Assembly (NCBI RefSeq): GCF_022347725.1
Contig: NZ_JAKRGB010000013.1
Coordinates: forward strand, 85,657-149,656
Source of the DNA: Ruegeria sp. Ofav3-42
GTDB lineage: Bacteria; Pseudomonadota; Alphaproteobacteria; Rhodobacterales; Rhodobacteraceae
Length of the DNA stretch: 64,000 nt
Reading direction: 5' to 3'
Below are positions 19,554 to 29,802 of this stretch, in pieces. Numbering within the stretch: the stretch's first letter is position 1; the number at the start of each line of letters is the position of its first letter. A program made the translations under genes and the position numbers. The notes beneath the pieces were generated by a model that saw only the letters and a list, made by a program, of their open reading frames with translations, ran no database searches and was not told the DNA's origin.

Positions 19554-20836
19554 ATGTTCGAAACTAACCCCAGTTCCCGCAAAATTGCCGCTATCGGGTT
19601 GGGCTATGTCGGCCTGCCTCTGGCCGTGGCTTTTGGTAAGACCGGACCATTCATCGGGTTCGATCTTAATGCTGAACGGATTGAGGCATTGCGCGCGGGT
19701 CAGGACAGTACACAGGAAGTCGAGCCTGAAGATCTGGCTGCGGCGACAGGTCTGACCTTTGCGACGAATCCTGCCGACTTGGCCGCATGTGATACACTTA
19801 TTGTCACCGTTCCGACGCCCATCACAGCGGGCAAACAACCGGATTTATCCCCCTTGCTAAGCGCGTCCGAGACCGTCGGACAAACTCTGAAAAAGGGCAA
19901 TTTGGCTATCTACGAAGCTACTATCTATCCGGGCGCAACCGGGGAAGACTGCGTACCAGTACTCGAACGCGTTTCCGGGTTGTTATTCAACACAGATTTC
20001 TTTGCCGGCTACAGCCCCGAACGTATCAATCCTGGGGACAAGACACACCGATTTCGGATATCTGTAAGGAGACTGCTGTCTCAACCCCGGAAGTAGCCGA
20101 TCTGGTGGACGGGCTTTATGCCCGGATCACCGCAGCTGGAACCCATAAACCTGAAAGCATCCGCGTGGCCGAAGCCGCGAAGGTCATCGAAAACACGCAA
20201 CGCGATCTGAACATCGCACTGGTCAACGAATTGGCCATGATCTTTGGGCGTCTGGGCATCGATACCGACGCCGTTCCACGCGCCGCTGGAACAAAGTGGA
20301 ATTTCCCGCCCTTCCGCCCCGGGCTTGTCGGCGGGCACTGCATCGGCGTAGATCCCTATAATCTGATTCATAAGGCCGAGGCTTTTGGCCATTATCCGCA
20401 AATCATCCTGGCCGGCCGTCGCTTGAATGACAGTATGGGTAGCTTTGTGGTCTCACGACTTGTCAAACGGATGACACGCGTCGGTATCGATGTGGGGTCT
20501 GCACGTGTTTTGGTGATGGGCCTGACGTTCAAAGTAAACTGCCCGGACCTTCGCAACACGAGGGTTGTCGATATCATCGAAGAGCTTGAGGACGATGGAA
20601 TAAGAGTTGACGTGCACGATCCGCACGCTGACCCAGACGCGGCACGAGCTGAAAATGGAATCTCACTTACCGCACCCCCCGAAAAGGGCGCATACGACGG
20701 TCTTGTGCCAGCTGTCGCGCATCAAGAGTTTCTCGCAACTGATCCCGCGCAATTTCGCGCTTTGGGTAAGGGCACAAGTGTGCTCTTTGACGTCAAATCA
20801 TGTCTGCCCCTTGAGGTCAGCGACATACGCCTCTGA
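19554..20836 (+). pseudogene. UDP-sugar 6-dehydrogenase (TviB/WecC-like), frameshifted
   Basis: Nucleotide-sugar dehydrogenase relic in two frames. The 5' part (19554-20050) carries the NAD site IAAIGLGYVGLPLAVAF and EATIYPGATGEDCVPVLE up to YSPERINPGDK; then the frame shifts near 20,050-20,070, and the rest continues from ISDICKETAVSTPEVADLV through RVAEAAKVIENTQRDLNIA and the catalytic Cys in GLVGGHCIGVDPY to the C-terminal domain. The stop at 20094 leaves only a 180-aa fragment; a piece from GTG 20105 would give 243 aa without NAD binding. The family makes UDP-GlcNAc/ManNAc uronic acids for surface polysaccharide. It forms a decayed pair with the epimerase 13 bases upstream. Confidence 0.87.
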
Positions 20837-20849
20837 ATCATTGCCCCCA

Positions 20850-20894
20850 AAAAAAAAGAAACCGGCGCTTTATGCCCCGGCTTTTTTGTTTCTT
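20850..20894. terminator. Bidirectional terminator after nqrF
   Basis: A GC stem CCGGC(gctttat)GCC-C-GG with one bulged base is flanked by an A-run on the left and a T-run on the right, so it works on either strand. It overlaps the last codons of nqrF and ends the nqr operon; for the plus strand it ends the sugar-dehydrogenase relic. Confidence 0.75.
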
Positions 20895-22116
20895 ACCCGC
20901 CGAAATCGTCGAGCATGATGTCTTCGCGGTCCACGCCCAGATCCAGCAGCATGTTGATGACCGACTGGTTCATGATTGGCGGACCACACATGTAGAACTC
21001 GCAGTCCTCGGGTGCCGGGTGGTTCTTGAGGTATTCCTCGAACAGAACGTTGTGGATGAAGCCGGTATAGCCTTTCCAATCGTCCTCAGGCTGCGCATCC
21101 GACAGAGCAACATGCCATTCGAAATTCTCGAATTCTTCGGCCAGCGTGTCGAAATCCTCGACAAAGAACATCTCTTTCTTTGAACGCGCACCGTACCAGA
21201 AGCTGATCTTGCGGTTGCGGTTCTCAAGACGCTTGAGCTGGTCAAAGATGTGGCTACGCATCGGCGCCATACCAGCACCGCCACCGATGAACACCATCTC
21301 TTTCTCGGTCTCGCGGGCAAAGAACTCACCAAACGGACCCGAGATCGTGACCTTGTCACCCGGCTTCAGGTTGAAGATGTAGGACGACATCTGACCCGGA
21401 GGGATGCCTTCCGACCCCGGAGGCGGTGAGGCAACACGGACGTTCAGCATGATCATACCCTTTTCGTCCGGATAGTTGGCCATCGAATAAGCACGTTCGA
21501 TCGGCTCGTTCACAACCGACTCGTACTGCCACAAATTGAAGCGGTCCCAGTCCTCGCGGTACTCTTCCTCAACGTCGAAATCAGTGTATTTCAACTGGTG
21601 CGCAGGGGCTTCGATCTGGATGTAGCCACCGGCGCGGAAATTCACATCCTCACCTTCGGGCAGGTCCAGCGTCAGCGCCTTGATGAAGGTCGCTACGTTC
21701 TCGTTCGAACGCACCGTGCATTCCCACTTTTTGACACCGAAGACCTCTTCCGGGACTTCAATGTCCATGTCCTGCTTGACCGCAACCTGACAGGACAGGC
21801 GATCGCCGCAGGCAGCTTCACGCTTGGTGATATGGCTCTCTTCGGTCGGCAGGATAGACCCACCACCCGAATGCACACGCACACGGCATTGCGCACAAGT
21901 ACCACCGCCACCGCAGGCTGACGGGACGAACAGCTTTTCAGCCGCCAGCGTCTGCAGCAGTTTGCCGCCCGCAGGAACGGAGATGGTTTTCTCACCGTTG
22001 ATGGTTATGTTCACATCACCGGTCGACACCAGCTTCGACCGCGCGGCCATGATGATAGCCACCAACGCAATAACGATCAGGGTAAAAAGGACGACGCCCA
22101 GGCCAAAAGTTTCCAT
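20893..22116 (-). CDS. nqrF: Na+-translocating NADH:quinone reductase subunit F
   Basis: NADH-oxidising entry subunit of the sodium pump: one N-terminal membrane helix (residues 4-24), a 2Fe-2S ferredoxin domain with Cys68, Cys74, Cys77 and Cys109, and a FAD/NADH oxidoreductase module with RAYSMANYP and [15 protein letters not shown], ending in [19 protein letters not shown]. Length 407 aa matches the family. Last gene of the nqrABCDEF operon, 10 bases after nqrE and directly before a terminator. All electron-carrier residues are present. Confidence 0.97.
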   Translation of the reverse strand: METFGLGVVLFTLIVIALVAIIMAARSKLVSTGDVNITINGEKTISVPAGGKLLQTLAAEKLFVPSACGGGGTCAQCRVRVHSGGGSILPTEESHITKREAACGDRLSCQVAVKQDMDIEVPEEVFGVKKWECTVRSNENVATFIKALTLDLPEGEDVNFRAGGYIQIEAPAHQLKYTDFDVEEEYREDWDRFNLWQYESVVNEPIERAYSMANYPDEKGMIMLNVRVASPPPGSEGIPPGQMSSYIFNLKPGDKVTISGPFGEFFARETEKEMVFIGGGAGMAPMRSHIFDQLKRLENRNRKISFWYGARSKKEMFFVEDFDTLAEEFENFEWHVALSDAQPEDDWKGYTGFIHNVLFEEYLKNHPAPEDCEFYMCGPPIMNQSVINMLLDLGVDREDIMLDDFGG

Positions 22117-22126
22117 CGACGCCTCC

Positions 22127-22735
22127 TTACAGCTTTACGCCCGAGAAGGACATGAAGGCCATGGCCATCAGTCCTGCGGTGATGAAGGTGATGCCAAGAC
22201 CCTGCAGACCATCCGGAATATCCGAATACTTCAGCTTTTCACGAACGCCCGCCATCGCGGTGATCGCCAGCGCCCAGCCAAAGCCCGAAGACAGACCATA
22301 GGTTGCGGCTTCGGCGAAGTTATAGTCACGCTCAACCATGAACAGTGAGCCACCCAGGATGGCGCAGTTCACCGTGATCAGTGGCAGGAAGATCCCCAGC
22401 GCGTTGTAGAGAGGCGGGAAATACTTATCCAAGACCATCTCAAGGATCTGAACCATCGCCGCGATCACGCCGATATACGAGATCAGGCCGAGGAAGGTCA
22501 GGTCCACATCCGGGAACCCGGCCCAAGCCAGCGCGCCCGGCTTCAAGAGATAGCTGAGCAGCAGGTTGTTCGTCGGCACGGTGATCGCCTGAACGACCAT
22601 CACCGAGATACCCAGTCCCAGCGCCGTCGAGATCTTCTTGGAAACGGCGATGAAGGTACACATGCCGAGGAAGAAGCTGAGCGCGAGATTTTCAACAAAG
22701 ATGGCCTTTACGGCCAGTGAAATCAGACCTTCCAT
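22127..22735 (-). CDS. nqrE: Na+-translocating NADH:quinone reductase subunit E
   Basis: Six-helix membrane subunit (202 aa) paired with NqrD in inverted topology. Seen: conserved Cys residues in the membrane segments [14 protein letters not shown] and [12 protein letters not shown] that bind iron between NqrD and NqrE. The start overlaps the nqrD stop by one base. The iron is thought to be placed by NqrM, encoded at 16.3 kb in this window. Confidence 0.97.
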   Translation of the reverse strand: MEGLISLAVKAIFVENLALSFFLGMCTFIAVSKKISTALGLGISVMVVQAITVPTNNLLLSYLLKPGALAWAGFPDVDLTFLGLISYIGVIAAMVQILEMVLDKYFPPLYNALGIFLPLITVNCAILGGSLFMVERDYNFAEAATYGLSSGFGWALAITAMAGVREKLKYSDIPDGLQGLGITFITAGLMAMAFMSFSGVKL

Positions 22736-23388
22736 CAGTGGGCCTCTACCTGCTGAATTTTGTATTCACGTTCTTCGACCTGGTTCGGCTTCCATGTACG
22801 GAAGGCCCAGATGATCAGACCGATGATAAAGAACGCGGACGGCGGCAGCAGCAGCATGCCGTTTGGCACGTACCAGCCACCATTGTTGACGGTCTCCAGA
22901 ATGGTGACGCCAAACAGCGATCCATTTCCGAACAGCTCACGAATGAAGCCGACCAGCAGCAGGATCAGACCGTATCCCATACCATTGCCCATGCCGTCGA
23001 TGAAGGACGCGACCGGAGGGTTCTTCATCGCAAACGCCTCGGCGCGGCCCATCACGATACAGTTGGTGATGATCAGGCCAACGAAAACCGACAGGGTTTT
23101 TGAGATCTCGAAGGCATAGGCCTTGAGAACCTGATCCACCAGGATCACCAGCGAAGCGATGATCACCATCTGCACGATGATCCGGATCGAACCCGGGATC
23201 TGGTTGCGCAGGCACGAGATGAAGAAGGACGAGAACGAGGTCACGAAAGTAACCGCCAGCGCCATCACGAAGGAAACCTGCAATGACGAGGTCACCGCCA
23301 GCGCCGAACAAATGCCCAGCACCTGCAAGGTAATCGGGTTGTTGTCGACAAGCGGGTCGACCAGCATCTCTTTCTTGGTCTGAGACAT
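22735..23388 (-). CDS. nqrD: Na+-translocating NADH:quinone reductase subunit D
   Basis: Polytopic membrane subunit (217 aa) with six predicted helices, homologous to RnfE/NqrE-type subunits. Seen: [16 protein letters not shown] in the first helix and [19 protein letters not shown], each carrying a Cys of the iron site shared with NqrE. It overlaps nqrC and nqrE by a single base at each end, showing strict translational coupling in the operon. Confidence 0.97.
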   Translation of the reverse strand: MSQTKKEMLVDPLVDNNPITLQVLGICSALAVTSSLQVSFVMALAVTFVTSFSSFFISCLRNQIPGSIRIIVQMVIIASLVILVDQVLKAYAFEISKTLSVFVGLIITNCIVMGRAEAFAMKNPPVASFIDGMGNGMGYGLILLLVGFIRELFGNGSLFGVTILETVNNGGWYVPNGMLLLPPSAFFIIGLIIWAFRTWKPNQVEEREYKIQQVEAH

Positions 23389-24203
23389 CAGAACTCTCCT
23401 GCTTGCAGTTTGGCCAGGAACGGAGCGTAGCCCGCATCGCCCATCCAGAATTTCACCAGGTTATCGACACCAACCGAGGTCAGCGTGGCACCGGCCAGCG
23501 CGTCGACATAAAACTCAGGACCAGCGGCGGGTTGCGACTTGGCAACGGTGATCTGCAGATCGCCCGCGTCATCGCGCAGCCTTTTACCGTTCCACAACGC
23601 TCTCCAACGCGGGTTGTCCACCTCAGCTCCAAGGCCAGGTGTTTCACCGTGCTGATAAAACTGCAGGCCGAATATATCGTTGCCGTTATTCTCCAGGGCG
23701 ATAAAGCCAAAGAGCGTAGACCACAGGCCATAGCCATGAATCGGCAGGATCACCTTGTCCAAATCACCCGCATCATCGCGCAGCAGATAGATCACGCGGT
23801 ACTTCGACTTGCGCCCAATGCCCGCCGGGTCGTCATCCAGTGCGACACTCAACTCGGGGTCGCTGGCGGCGGCACTATCGTCAAAGGTCGCTGGATCAAA
23901 CCGGTCATCAACGAATTCGCCTGTGGCCAGCTCAAGAACGTGGGGTTCAAATGCAGCGAAAGCCTCGCTCACGTTGATGCCCGGCTCGTAAACACCGGCC
24001 ACTTGCAAAACGTTGACCTGCCTGTCCTTCAGGGCGTTTGCTTCCTGCACCGGGCGCAGGCTGACAGCTGCAGCCGAAACGACCATCGAAGCAACCAGAC
24101 AGACGGCGACGGCAACAAAGATCGTCTTGCCAACCGAGTCCGGCGAAGCCGCCAGGAACCGGGCAATCGCTCCCTTGGGTTCTTGGGGTTGCGTATCAGA
24201 CAT
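23388..24203 (-). CDS. nqrC: Na+-translocating NADH:quinone reductase subunit C
   Basis: Periplasm-facing subunit with an N-terminal membrane helix (about residues 26-48) and a flavin domain in which FMN is bound covalently to Thr within the motif [10 protein letters not shown] (Thr at about residue 240). The acceptor motif is the substrate of ApbE, encoded at 16.5-17.5 kb. Length 271 aa. It overlaps nqrB by eight bases and nqrD by one. Confidence 0.96.
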   Translation of the reverse strand: MSDTQPQEPKGAIARFLAASPDSVGKTIFVAVAVCLVASMVVSAAAVSLRPVQEANALKDRQVNVLQVAGVYEPGINVSEAFAAFEPHVLELATGEFVDDRFDPATFDDSAAASDPELSVALDDDPAGIGRKSKYRVIYLLRDDAGDLDKVILPIHGYGLWSTLFGFIALENNGNDIFGLQFYQHGETPGLGAEVDNPRWRALWNGKRLRDDAGDLQITVAKSQPAAGPEFYVDALAGATLTSVGVDNLVKFWMGDAGYAPFLAKLQAGEF

Positions 24204-25404
24204 GGCGACGCGCCCTCCGTTTGATGTTTGCCTGAACGACGAAGTAGTCGATCAGCGGTGCAAAGACGTTACCGAACAGGATTGCCAGCATCATGCCTTC
24301 GGGGAAAGCGGGGTTCACCACACGGATCAACACAACCATGACACCGATGAGCGCACCGTAGATGTAGCGACCCAGATTGGTGTGACTTGCCGAAACAGGT
24401 TCAGTCACCATGAAGGCCAGACCGAACGCGTAGCCGCCCAGCACAACGTGCCAGTACCACGGCATCGCGAACATCGGGTTGGTATTCGAACCGATCAAAT
24501 TCAGCAGCCATGTGAACGCGATTGTTCCGGCCAGACAGCCCACAATCAGGCGATAGTTGGCGATCTTGGTCATCAGTAGGAAGGCCAGACCAATTATGCA
24601 CGCCAATGTCGATGTCTCGCCAAAGCTGCCCTGAATGGATCCGAAGAAGGCGCTGGACCAGGTGATGCCCTCAGCCGCCAGTGCCTGAACGCCCTCAGCG
24701 GCGGTAACCCCCAGCGCGGTTGCGCCCGAGAACCCGTCGACCGGTGTCCAGACTGAATCGCCCGACATTTGAGCCGGATAAGCGAAGTACAGGAACGCGC
24801 GTCCCACGAGTGCTGGATTAAGAAAGTTCTTACCAGTGCCGCCAAACACCTCTTTACCGATCACAACACCGAAGATGATGCCCAAAGCCACCTGCCAGAG
24901 CGGCGTGCTCGCAGGCATTATCAGCGTGTAGAGCATTGAGGTTACAAGGAAGCCCTCATTCACTTCGTGGCCGCGCACGGTGGCGAAGATAACCTCGAAG
25001 ATACCCCCTGCCACAAGCGTCACGATGTAGATCGGCAGGAAGTAAAGCAACCCGTGCATCACGTTGGCAAAGATGCTGGAAGGGTCCAGAGAAATGCCAA
25101 ACATCTGCAACAGGGCAATCCGCCAGCCCGTGGCTGAGTCCGGCCCCAGCGCCGCAATCGCGGAATTCGCCTGATAGCCGGTGTTCCACATGCCCCACAA
25201 GATACAGGGGATTGTCGCGATCACGACGTAAGTCATGATCCGCTTCATATCCACATAAGACCGCGCATGGGGTGCGACGGTGGTTACAGTTTTCGGAGTG
25301 TAGATGAAGCTTTCGACCATCTCATAGATGGGGAAATACTTCTCGTACTTGCCGCCCTTAGTAAAGTTCGGCTCGATCCGGTCAAAGAAGTTGCGCAAAC
25401 CCAT
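24196..25404 (-). CDS. nqrB: Na+-translocating NADH:quinone reductase subunit B
   Basis: Large polytopic subunit (402 aa) that carries a covalent FMN and riboflavin and forms part of the sodium path and quinone site. Seen: about ten hydrophobic segments, the FMN acceptor threonine in GFSGATALGVTAAEG, and the GKNFLNPALVGRAFLYFAYP stretch conserved with RnfD. Five bases separate it from nqrA. Confidence 0.97.
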   Translation of the reverse strand: MGLRNFFDRIEPNFTKGGKYEKYFPIYEMVESFIYTPKTVTTVAPHARSYVDMKRIMTYVVIATIPCILWGMWNTGYQANSAIAALGPDSATGWRIALLQMFGISLDPSSIFANVMHGLLYFLPIYIVTLVAGGIFEVIFATVRGHEVNEGFLVTSMLYTLIMPASTPLWQVALGIIFGVVIGKEVFGGTGKNFLNPALVGRAFLYFAYPAQMSGDSVWTPVDGFSGATALGVTAAEGVQALAAEGITWSSAFFGSIQGSFGETSTLACIIGLAFLLMTKIANYRLIVGCLAGTIAFTWLLNLIGSNTNPMFAMPWYWHVVLGGYAFGLAFMVTEPVSASHTNLGRYIYGALIGVMVVLIRVVNPAFPEGMMLAILFGNVFAPLIDYFVVQANIKRRARRHV

Positions 25405-25409
25405 TCGGA

Positions 25410-26753
25410 TCAGCCCTCCTTTTCAATCTTGGTCAGGCAGTCGCGCAGCGCCAGCCCGTATTCATATTTCGCCGGACAGGCAAAGCCAACAAGGCCCAGA
25501 TCCTCTTCGTCCAGCTCTAATGCACCCAGTGCCTGCGCAGAGTCTGTGTCCATAACCAACAGAGCCCGCAGCAGCTGTGTTGGCAGGTAGTCCTGCGGCA
25601 TCAGCTCTTCGAACGTGCCGGTTGGCACCATTGCACGACGTCCGCCATTCAGGTTGGACGTGAGGGCAAACAGCTTCTTGGCAAAGGCCGAACCCAGAAC
25701 GGGTTGAACAGCATATTTCGACGGCATCGGAAGAATCCAACCCAGCGTATTCTGGTCGTGATCCTCGCGGATGATGCTGATCTGGCGTGCGAAACGACCC
25801 AGATAGGCTTGCGGACCTTCGGCATGGCGCCCCGAAAGGATCGAGCCCGAGATCACGCGGGCCGTGCCGTCCACATTGATCTCGTCGCGCGTCAGATCGT
25901 CGGTCGACGCACCCATAACCGTGCGGATCAGACGTGGCTGGCGCGCACCGGGGCCGGACAAGGCAACCACAACGTTTGGATCAAGGTGACCCGTCTGCAT
26001 CAGGCGGCCAATCGCGATGACATCCTGATAGCCAATCGTCCAAACCTGCTTTTCACCTGCCAGCGGTTCAAGAAAGTGAATGTGCGTTCCGGCCAGACCT
26101 GCAGGATGAGGTCCCGAGAACGCCGCGGCCTCAACACTCGCTACATCAGCGCCCGGAAGCGTGTCACCGTCTTTTTGGCACAGGTAGGTCTTGCCCTCGG
26201 TCAATTTGGCAACGGCACTTAACCCAACAGCAAAGGCGTCGGCCGCATCCTTGATAATAACCGCAGCGTCAGCAGCCAAAGGCTCGCTGTCCATCGCAGT
26301 CACGAAGATCGCTGCAGGCTTGGTGCCCGGCTCGGGCATCTTCGAGTAGGGCCGCGTCCGGAAAGCAGTCCACAACCCGGCTGCGCAAAGCCGCGCGGTC
26401 AAACCTTCGGCACTGTCGGCGTCACCCACACCCGAAAAGTCCAGACCCGTGTCATTGGCGTCAGATACCTCGATCACGACACTCTGCAGAACCCGGCGTG
26501 CGCCACGGTTGATGGCCACGACCTTGCCGCTGAGCGGGGCGACCATCATCGCCTCTGGCACGTCCTTGTGGCAGAACAGAGGTGTCCCCCGCTGAACCAC
26601 TTCACCTTCCTGAACCAGCATGCGCGGTTTCAGGCCCAGGTAATCGGCCCCCAAAACCCCGACTGAACTGAATTCAGGCCCCGGTTGGATTGTTTGTTCA
26701 GGCGCACCCTGCACCGGCAACTCCAACCCTTTTTTCAGTTTGAAAGTTTGCAT
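25410..26753 (-). CDS. nqrA: Na+-translocating NADH:quinone reductase subunit A
   Basis: Soluble cytoplasmic subunit (447 aa), first gene of the operon. Seen: the family N-terminus MQTFKLKKGLELPVQG and the segments VGVLGADYLGLKPRMLVQEG and TIGYQDVIAIGRL. ATG at 26753 is chosen because homologues begin with this motif; the frame is open to 26879 but that extension is unrelated. Only a modest ribosome-binding site (GGAAGA) precedes it. The operon promoter should lie in the 288-base divergent gap shared with the RNA methyltransferase. Confidence 0.96.
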   Translation of the reverse strand: MQTFKLKKGLELPVQGAPEQTIQPGPEFSSVGVLGADYLGLKPRMLVQEGEVVQRGTPLFCHKDVPEAMMVAPLSGKVVAINRGARRVLQSVVIEVSDANDTGLDFSGVGDADSAEGLTARLCAAGLWTAFRTRPYSKMPEPGTKPAAIFVTAMDSEPLAADAAVIIKDAADAFAVGLSAVAKLTEGKTYLCQKDGDTLPGADVASVEAAAFSGPHPAGLAGTHIHFLEPLAGEKQVWTIGYQDVIAIGRLMQTGHLDPNVVVALSGPGARQPRLIRTVMGASTDDLTRDEINVDGTARVISGSILSGRHAEGPQAYLGRFARQISIIREDHDQNTLGWILPMPSKYAVQPVLGSAFAKKLFALTSNLNGGRRAMVPTGTFEELMPQDYLPTQLLRALLVMDTDSAQALGALELDEEDLGLVGFACPAKYEYGLALRDCLTKIEKEG

Positions 26754-27041
26754 GTCGCTACGGTCTTCCAAGCCTCTTTCCTGCAACACATCGTTCCCAC
26801 CACCGCATAGTGGCACAAAACGATCTGTATGTGGGAGCCTGCGAGCAAAAAAGGCGCATAGCACCTGTTTTCGTTCCAAGCTTCGTTGTGATCAGGGACC
26901 CTTTACGCGGGGACGGTGCCAAACGCAAACCCGTTACAGCCGAAATTACCGATAAAATGTCACTTTCCTTGGAAGCCCGGCATTTTCCCCGGCTGAAATT
27001 GCATGTCGCACCCGCATCACTTCCGGTGTAAGCACCGAAAT

Positions 27042-28157
27042 ATGGAACCAAACGACGATCTTGAAATCTTTCTGGTGGCCACGCCTGGCCTTGAAAGCCC
27101 ATTGCGCGCCGAGGCGGCCGAACAGGGATTCGCGGGCGCAAAAATTGTACCGGGCGGCGTAACCTGCCGGGGAAACTGGCCCGAGGTATGGCGGGCCAAC
27201 CTCTGTCTGCGTGGAGCGAACAAGGTTCTGGTACGGGTGGGCGGTTTTCCCGCAGTTCATTTGGCGCAGCTGGACAAGAGGGCGCGAAAATTTCCTTGGG
27301 CCGAGTTTTTGCGGCCTGATGTTCCGATCAAAGTCGAAGCGACGAGTCGCAAGTCCCGGATCTACCACGCCGGCGCTGCCCGGCAGCGTGTCGAAAAGGC
27401 GATCACCGAAACCCTCGGCGCACCGATTTCAAATGAAGCAGGCGTGCGTGTTCTTCTGCGCATTGAAAAGGACCTGTGCACTTTTTCCGTCGATAGCTCT
27501 GGTGATCCTTTACACAAGCGCGGCCACAAACCCGCAGTCGCCAAGGCCCCGATGCGCGAAACCATGGCAGCGATGTTTCTGCGCGAGTGCGGATTTGACG
27601 GGTCCGAGCCGATTTTGGACCCGATGTGTGGATCCGGCACATTCGTCATCGAAGCGGCCGAGATCGCGTTGGGGCTGCGCCCTGGCCGCTCGCGCAGCTT
27701 TGCCTTCGAGGATTTGGTCAGTTTCGACCCCGACCTTTGGTCGTCAATGCGCCAGCAACAGTCTCTTATCAAACCGGACGTTGTCTTTCATGGCTCAGAC
27801 CGCAATACCGGAGCGATCGAAGCATCTACCAAAAACGCGGAACGCGCCGTAGTAGCAGAAGTCACAATGTTTCAGACGCGTTCGGTCAGCGACATTAGAC
27901 CCCCGTCGGAGGCCGCGGGTCTCGTCATCGTCAATCCCCCCTATGGAACACGGATCGGAGATGAAAAGCGGCTGCGATCCGTTTACGGCAGCTTGGGAAA
28001 GTCTTTGCAGTCCCGGTTCAAAGGCTGGCGTGTCGGCATCGTGACCAGTAATGCATCCCTGGCCCGCTCAACGCGCCTGCCACTTCTGCCGCCCGGCCCA
28101 GTTGTGGACCATGGAGGAACAAAAATCCGACTGTACCAGACCGATGTTCTGACCTGA
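27042..28157 (+). CDS. THUMP-domain class I RNA methyltransferase (RlmL/RlmN-like N2-guanine type)
   Basis: SAM-dependent RNA methyltransferase of the YcbY/RlmL N-terminal-half type. Seen: N-terminal ferredoxin-like and THUMP region (LEIFLVATPGLESPLRAEA, then LLRIEKDLCTFSVDSSGD), a SAM site DPMCGSGTFVIEAA and the catalytic motif IVNPPYGTRIG, typical of enzymes that methylate N2 of guanine in 23S rRNA. ATG at 27042 is chosen because homologues begin at this point; ATG at 27003 would add an unrelated leader. Length 371 aa. The exact target base is not known. It diverges from the nqr operon and precedes tRNA-Pro. Confidence 0.88.
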   Translation: MEPNDDLEIFLVATPGLESPLRAEAAEQGFAGAKIVPGGVTCRGNWPEVWRANLCLRGANKVLVRVGGFPAVHLAQLDKRARKFPWAEFLRPDVPIKVEATSRKSRIYHAGAARQRVEKAITETLGAPISNEAGVRVLLRIEKDLCTFSVDSSGDPLHKRGHKPAVAKAPMRETMAAMFLRECGFDGSEPILDPMCGSGTFVIEAAEIALGLRPGRSRSFAFEDLVSFDPDLWSSMRQQQSLIKPDVVFHGSDRNTGAIEASTKNAERAVVAEVTMFQTRSVSDIRPPSEAAGLVIVNPPYGTRIGDEKRLRSVYGSLGKSLQSRFKGWRVGIVTSNASLARSTRLPLLPPGPVVDHGGTKIRLYQTDVLT

Positions 28158-28256
28158 CACGATACCGAGGTGAGAGCGGTCACGCGCAATTCAGGCTGGC
28201 GGCCAAAAATCCCTCTTGCACATCCAAATCCTCGGGTATAGATCACGCGCCACGGT

Positions 28257-28333
28257 CGGAGTGTAGCTCAGCCTGGTAGAGCACTGTCTTCGGGAGGCAG
28301 GGGTCGGAGGTTCGAATCCTCTCACTCCGACCA
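28257..28333 (+). tRNA. tRNA-Pro (anticodon CGG)
   Basis: All arms can be drawn: acceptor CGGAGTG/CACTCCG, D-stem GCTC/GAGC, anticodon stem CTGTC/GGCAG around loop TTCGGGA (anticodon CGG, G37), T-arm GGAGG-TTCGAAT-CCTCT, discriminator A and an encoded CCA. Length 77 nt. It reads proline codon CCG. All genes for the next 12 kb look accessory, so its 3' end is a likely integration site. Confidence 0.97.
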
Positions 28334-28423
28334 ATTAAACCATATAGTTATATGATTTCTGCTGTGTGCGGGTTCAGTGTAATCCCACACCAACCCCACA
28401 CCATCATCCTATTTTGACCGGTT

Positions 28424-29020
28424 TCAAGCATCAGATGGGCGTGCTTGCGCCTCCAGCGATGACAACACCCGACGCCGAGCCAACTCACCTGCAGCAACCT
28501 GATCGTCATTCGCGTGCATCTGCCGCCGCAACTCTTCCTCGCCAAGCACCGTGTAGTCTTCGATGATCAGTGGAGGGTTCATCGCCCGACGCATCGCCTC
28601 GGTACCTGCACGCTCCATCAGTTGGCCTCGCGCATCCAATTCCTCGAACGGGACAAGCAGGTCGTGGTTGAGGTACTGCAGCGTGTCCTCCTGCGCCATG
28701 TGGATCGCCCACTCGTGACGCACCTGAGCAGGGGTCATGGTGCCGCCGCTCCGGATAAACGTCGCAGCCAGCTTCAGAACACAACGCCACTGGCGCTCGG
28801 ACACTGCACGCGGATCAATGTCGATATCATGACCACCTATACCGTAGACCGCGCGGTTGTAGGCCTCGGCCACCCGGTGGGTTTGACGGATGGTGTTGAG
28901 GCCTGTGCGGCGGCGCTGAAGGTCTGACTGTGTAAGAGCCTTCGCCAATGCGTCGTCCTGCTCAGCCTGTGCTGGATCGATGATCTGCTCCTCTCCGGAG
29001 CCCGCCATGTGAATGCTCAT
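28424..29020 (-). CDS. Hypothetical protein, island-borne
   Basis: A 198-aa soluble, mainly helical and acidic protein with no signal peptide. Segments such as ERQWRCVLKLAATFIRSGG and VRHEWAIHMAQEDTLQYLN suggest compact helices; the C-terminus (EEELRRQMHANDDQVAAGEL) is coiled-coil-like. I recognise no family. It overlaps the upstream small gene by four bases (ATGA), so the two are co-translated. Their position right after tRNA-Pro and their lack of familiar relatives suggest cargo of an integrated element. Confidence 0.6.
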   Translation of the reverse strand: MSIHMAGSGEEQIIDPAQAEQDDALAKALTQSDLQRRRTGLNTIRQTHRVAEAYNRAVYGIGGHDIDIDPRAVSERQWRCVLKLAATFIRSGGTMTPAQVRHEWAIHMAQEDTLQYLNHDLLVPFEELDARGQLMERAGTEAMRRAMNPPLIIEDYTVLGEEELRRQMHANDDQVAAGELARRRVLSSLEAQARPSDA

Positions 29021-29409
29021 ACTCGGTCTCCTTCAGTTTGAGCGTCCATCAGGGCACGCAGCAGTTCTTCCTCTGAAAGCTCGTCCGAGATCGGGGCGTC
29101 AGTGTCGTCTTCGATCTCATCAGGCAGTTCGCCTGCCCAGAGCCGATAGTAAGACGCGACAGTGTGGGTGGCGATTGCGTCAGGACAATCGAGAACGAAG
29201 CTTTCGCCGTCATGCACGCGCCAGATTTGATCCGAGTAGAATGCCGGATAGCCCATGTCTTGGGCAGCACCCACCTTCTCAGGCCGAACGATCAGGTCAG
29301 ACCGAACCCATGTCTCGGGTTTGATGTTCTCGGGTTTAGCATGTGGGTCACGGTCTTGGCCCCACGGGGTTGGATCGGACCATCCAAGCACGGTGTTGAT
29401 ATCAGCCAT
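29017..29409 (-). CDS. Hypothetical acidic protein, island-borne
   Basis: A 130-aa acidic protein (C-terminal half rich in Asp/Glu, SDELSEEELLRALMDAQTEG). ATG at 29409 has a proper AGGAG ribosome-binding site eight bases upstream, so it is preferred to the frame running to 29502. Stop overlaps the start of the next gene (ATGA). The acidic surface and small size are reminiscent of phage-encoded accessory or anti-restriction proteins, but there is no motif to support this. Function unknown. Confidence 0.6.
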   Translation of the reverse strand: MADINTVLGWSDPTPWGQDRDPHAKPENIKPETWVRSDLIVRPEKVGAAQDMGYPAFYSDQIWRVHDGESFVLDCPDAIATHTVASYYRLWAGELPDEIEDDTDAPISDELSEEELLRALMDAQTEGDRV

Positions 29410-29802
29410 TGCTGATCTCCTTCTTCGACTGAAGCGCATGCCGCAATGCGCGGAAACCACCGGCGGAGAACCGGTTGGTGGCCAGACGGGATTGCCCGGC
29501 ACTCTTCATGCTTTGTGTTATGGAAACAGGGTTCCCTATCAGGGTCCTCTGTAAACTCAGTATGACAAAAAGTGCGCATTCCTAACTGTCACAGCCGAGG
29601 GCGAGACTGAGCCTAGAAACACGTTATCGCATCAAGGACCAAGCGGCTCGGGTCGGCCTCCACACAGCCTTCGATCAGATTTTCATTGCCGAGTGCCCGA
29701 CGTACGGCAGGACACTGCTTTCCATCTGATATGGCGTAGAGCGAGGTCATTCTCGCATGTTTCCGTTTCGATAGGAATTCTCGTTTTCAGCTCTAATCAT
29801 CC
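29410..29802. other. Intergenic, no gene seen
   Basis: Stretch of 393 bases between the restriction system and the two-gene island operon. No reading frame with coding character is seen. It should contain the terminator of hsdM and the promoter of the 29.4-28.4 kb pair, but no clear hairpin stands out. Confidence 0.5.

Noticed and set aside
28336..28420. CRISPR or repeat array after the tRNA
   Set aside because: Only a small CATATA-GT-TATATG palindrome and a few CCCACACCA-like words; no regularly spaced repeats.
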